Positions 5,846-6,490 of a stretch of 6,490 nt of DNA are shown here, in pieces. The first letter of the stretch is position 1. Each line of letters begins with the position of its first letter. The translations under genes and the position numbers were made by a program. The DNA comes from Propionibacteriaceae bacterium UBA5174 (lineage in GTDB: Bacteria; Actinomycetota; Actinomycetes; Propionibacteriales; Propionibacteriaceae): positions 1 through 6,490 of the forward strand of contig DHWU01000056.1 in the NCBI GenBank assembly GCA_002413345.1, given 5' to 3'. The notes under the pieces are model-generated. The model was given only the letters and a program-made list of their open reading frames with translations, was not told the origin of the DNA and ran no database searches.

Positions 5846-5888
5846 GCCCGCAGAACTCTCCCGGTTCGTGGCGGGCTCCTTCCTTTTC
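5846..5888 (+). terminator. Intrinsic terminator of the 6C-like RNA
   Basis: GCCCGC (5846-5851) pairs with GCGGGC (5871-5876). An inner stem GAAC (5853-5856) / GTTC (5864-5867) closes a 7-nt loop. The tail TCCTTCCTTTTCT is pyrimidine- and T-rich. The orientation is plus only. It supports the preceding C-rich hairpins being an independent transcript. Confidence 0.72.
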
Positions 5889-6446
5889 TAGGCCCCCACT
5901 AGGACTTTCACCACTGCGAGCCACACGAGCCTGGGCGTCAGGTCGCCCGCCACAGCTCAGGCATCCGGGCCGAAATCGGATCAATCATTTGTCCCCACCC
6001 CGGGTAGTCGCGACTAATGTCAACGACTCAACATATTGACCGAGGCCCAGCACACTCCCCCACCTGCTGACATTAATCGATACCCATCAGCCAGCATTCC
6101 CGAAAACTATCGCCGCCCAAAGTAATCAGAAAATGGCACATTATGCCGCCAATGATTGGTCAACTAACAATCAACCGCCGACCGCCCCCGATGTAACCAA
6201 GCCCCGAGTGGCCAACCTGGCTGTGACTAGGCATTTTGCACCTGAAACGGTCAGTGGCACTTACTGCACGAATTGGACCTCAGTCCCGCCGGGCACGCCC
6301 GACTTGAGCGATTGCGCTCGGGCAGGAAATCGGTCCAAGCAAGTGGCTCAATTACCCATCGGGGTATCACTCAACCCGGACATACCCCGCCCCGTACACA
6401 AGCGAGTAGGTACCACCCCATCACTACCCCTAAGATTGAACGGCCG
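5889..6446. other. Non-coding stretch of about 560 bp, no gene recognised
   Basis: I see no convincing protein gene here. Open frames lack ribosome sites and family resemblance. Weak structure is present: a nested hairpin GCCTG (5929-5933) / CAGGC (5958-5962) enclosing GGCG/CGCC, a 12-bp palindrome TAGTCGCGACTA (6005-6016), and a longer fold at 6273-6338. TAAGAT at 6431-6436 could be the -10 of the tRNA gene, but no -35 is visible. Base composition is more AT-rich and C-biased than the coding regions. Confidence 0.6.
6273..6338. other. Nested inverted repeat upstream of tRNA-Val
   Basis: The outer arms TTGGACC (6273-6279) and GGTCCAA (6332-6338) are perfect 7-bp complements. They enclose GCCC (6297-6300) with GGGC (6320-6323), and GAGCG (6306-6310) with CGCTC (6315-6319) around ATTG, leaving a 5-nt bulge (6301-6305). 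No T-run follows on either strand. It may be part of an unrecognised RNA or simply chance folding. Confidence 0.3.
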
Positions 6447-6490
6447 GGGCGCATAGCTCAGTTGGTTAGAGCACCTCCCTTACAAGGAGG
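6447..6490 (+). tRNA. tRNA-Val (anticodon TAC), 3' part beyond the window
   Basis: The 5' acceptor strand is GGGCGCA, then T8-A9. The D-arm GCTC...GAGC contains AGTTGGTTA. A26 follows, then the anticodon stem CCTCC/GGAGG around the loop CTTACAA. The anticodon TAC (6481-6483) reads valine codons. The anticodon arm is identical to that of bacterial tRNA-Val(UAC). The window ends at base 43 of the tRNA, so the variable loop, T-arm and 3' end are missing. Confidence 0.95.

Larger units (their letters stand above)
5765..5888 (+). ncRNA. 6C-like small RNA with three C6 hairpins
   Basis: The plus strand shows three successive runs of exactly six C. Run 1 is in GGTTCCCCCCGAGCC (5775-5789), where GGTTC pairs with GAGCC. 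Run 2 is the same 15-mer at 5809-5823, extended by TCC/GGA to an 8-bp stem (5806-5826). Run 3 is CTGCC-CCCC-GGCAG (5831-5844), in which part of the run is paired. An intrinsic terminator follows at 5846-5888. The known actinobacterial 6C RNA is defined by two stem-loops with six or more C in the loops; the mycobacterial member is reported to pair with mRNAs through these loops. Hairpins 1 and 2 fit that definition well; hairpin 3 is extra or an alternative. The 5' end is inferred. There is no open frame with a ribosome site. Targets here are unknown. Confidence 0.72.

Noticed and set aside
5790..5984. Open frame of 64 codons on minus
   Set aside because: It is antisense to the 6C-like hairpins and terminator; its Gly/Arg/Pro-rich composition reflects the C-runs of the other strand.
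6005..6016. 12-bp perfect palindrome TAGTCGCGACTA as an operator
   Set aside because: A perfect 12-bp palindrome is expected about once or twice by chance in a window of this size, and no promoter is next to it.
5545..6446. Riboswitch, RNase P RNA or SRP RNA in the long gap
   Set aside because: None of the conserved cores I know for these RNAs is visible on either strand.
6133..6456. Open frame of 107 codons on plus with ATG at 6133
   Set aside because: It runs 10 nt into the tRNA-Val gene, has no ribosome site, spans the nested inverted repeat, and its Pro/Thr/Asn-rich product resembles no family I know.

Overview
The window comes from a fairly GC-rich actinobacterium. The case rests on the gene order prfB–ftsE–ftsX–(M23 peptidase)–smpB next to ssrA, frequent GTG starts, an RF2 gene without the programmed frameshift, and a tmRNA tag ending in DFALAA. 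The genus cannot be named from the sequence alone.

Layout. Positions 1-383 hold the tmRNA gene (ssrA, minus strand) with a 12-residue tag, ADSNRTDFALAA. Divergent from it is a small cytoplasmic FKBP-type prolyl isomerase (481-849, plus). It converges, with only 10 bp between stops, on a minus-strand block that is transcribed prfB (5535-4426), ftsE (4312-3626), ftsX (3598-2687), a secreted coiled-coil LytM/M23 peptidase (2667-1396) and smpB (1336-860). The block joins two themes. RF2, SmpB and tmRNA act in translation termination and ribosome rescue. FtsE, FtsX and the M23 enzyme look like an ATP-driven switch for a cell-wall hydrolase at division. Hairpins sit in the prfB-ftsE and M23-smpB gaps and may adjust expression within the block.

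Positions 5536-6446 hold about 900 bp with no convincing protein gene. The part nearest prfB has a 26-bp inverted repeat with 11-bp arms and extra copies of GGGTGAC. Next is a plus-strand small-RNA candidate (about 5765-5888) with three runs of exactly six C, each presented by a hairpin, then an intrinsic terminator. This matches the described architecture of the actinobacterial 6C RNA, with a possible third C-loop. The remaining 558 bp contain a few hairpins only. The window ends inside a tRNA-Val gene (anticodon TAC).

The protein genes are ordinary core genes. The less explained material is non-coding: the 6C-like RNA, the palindrome beside prfB, and the structured leader of ftsE.
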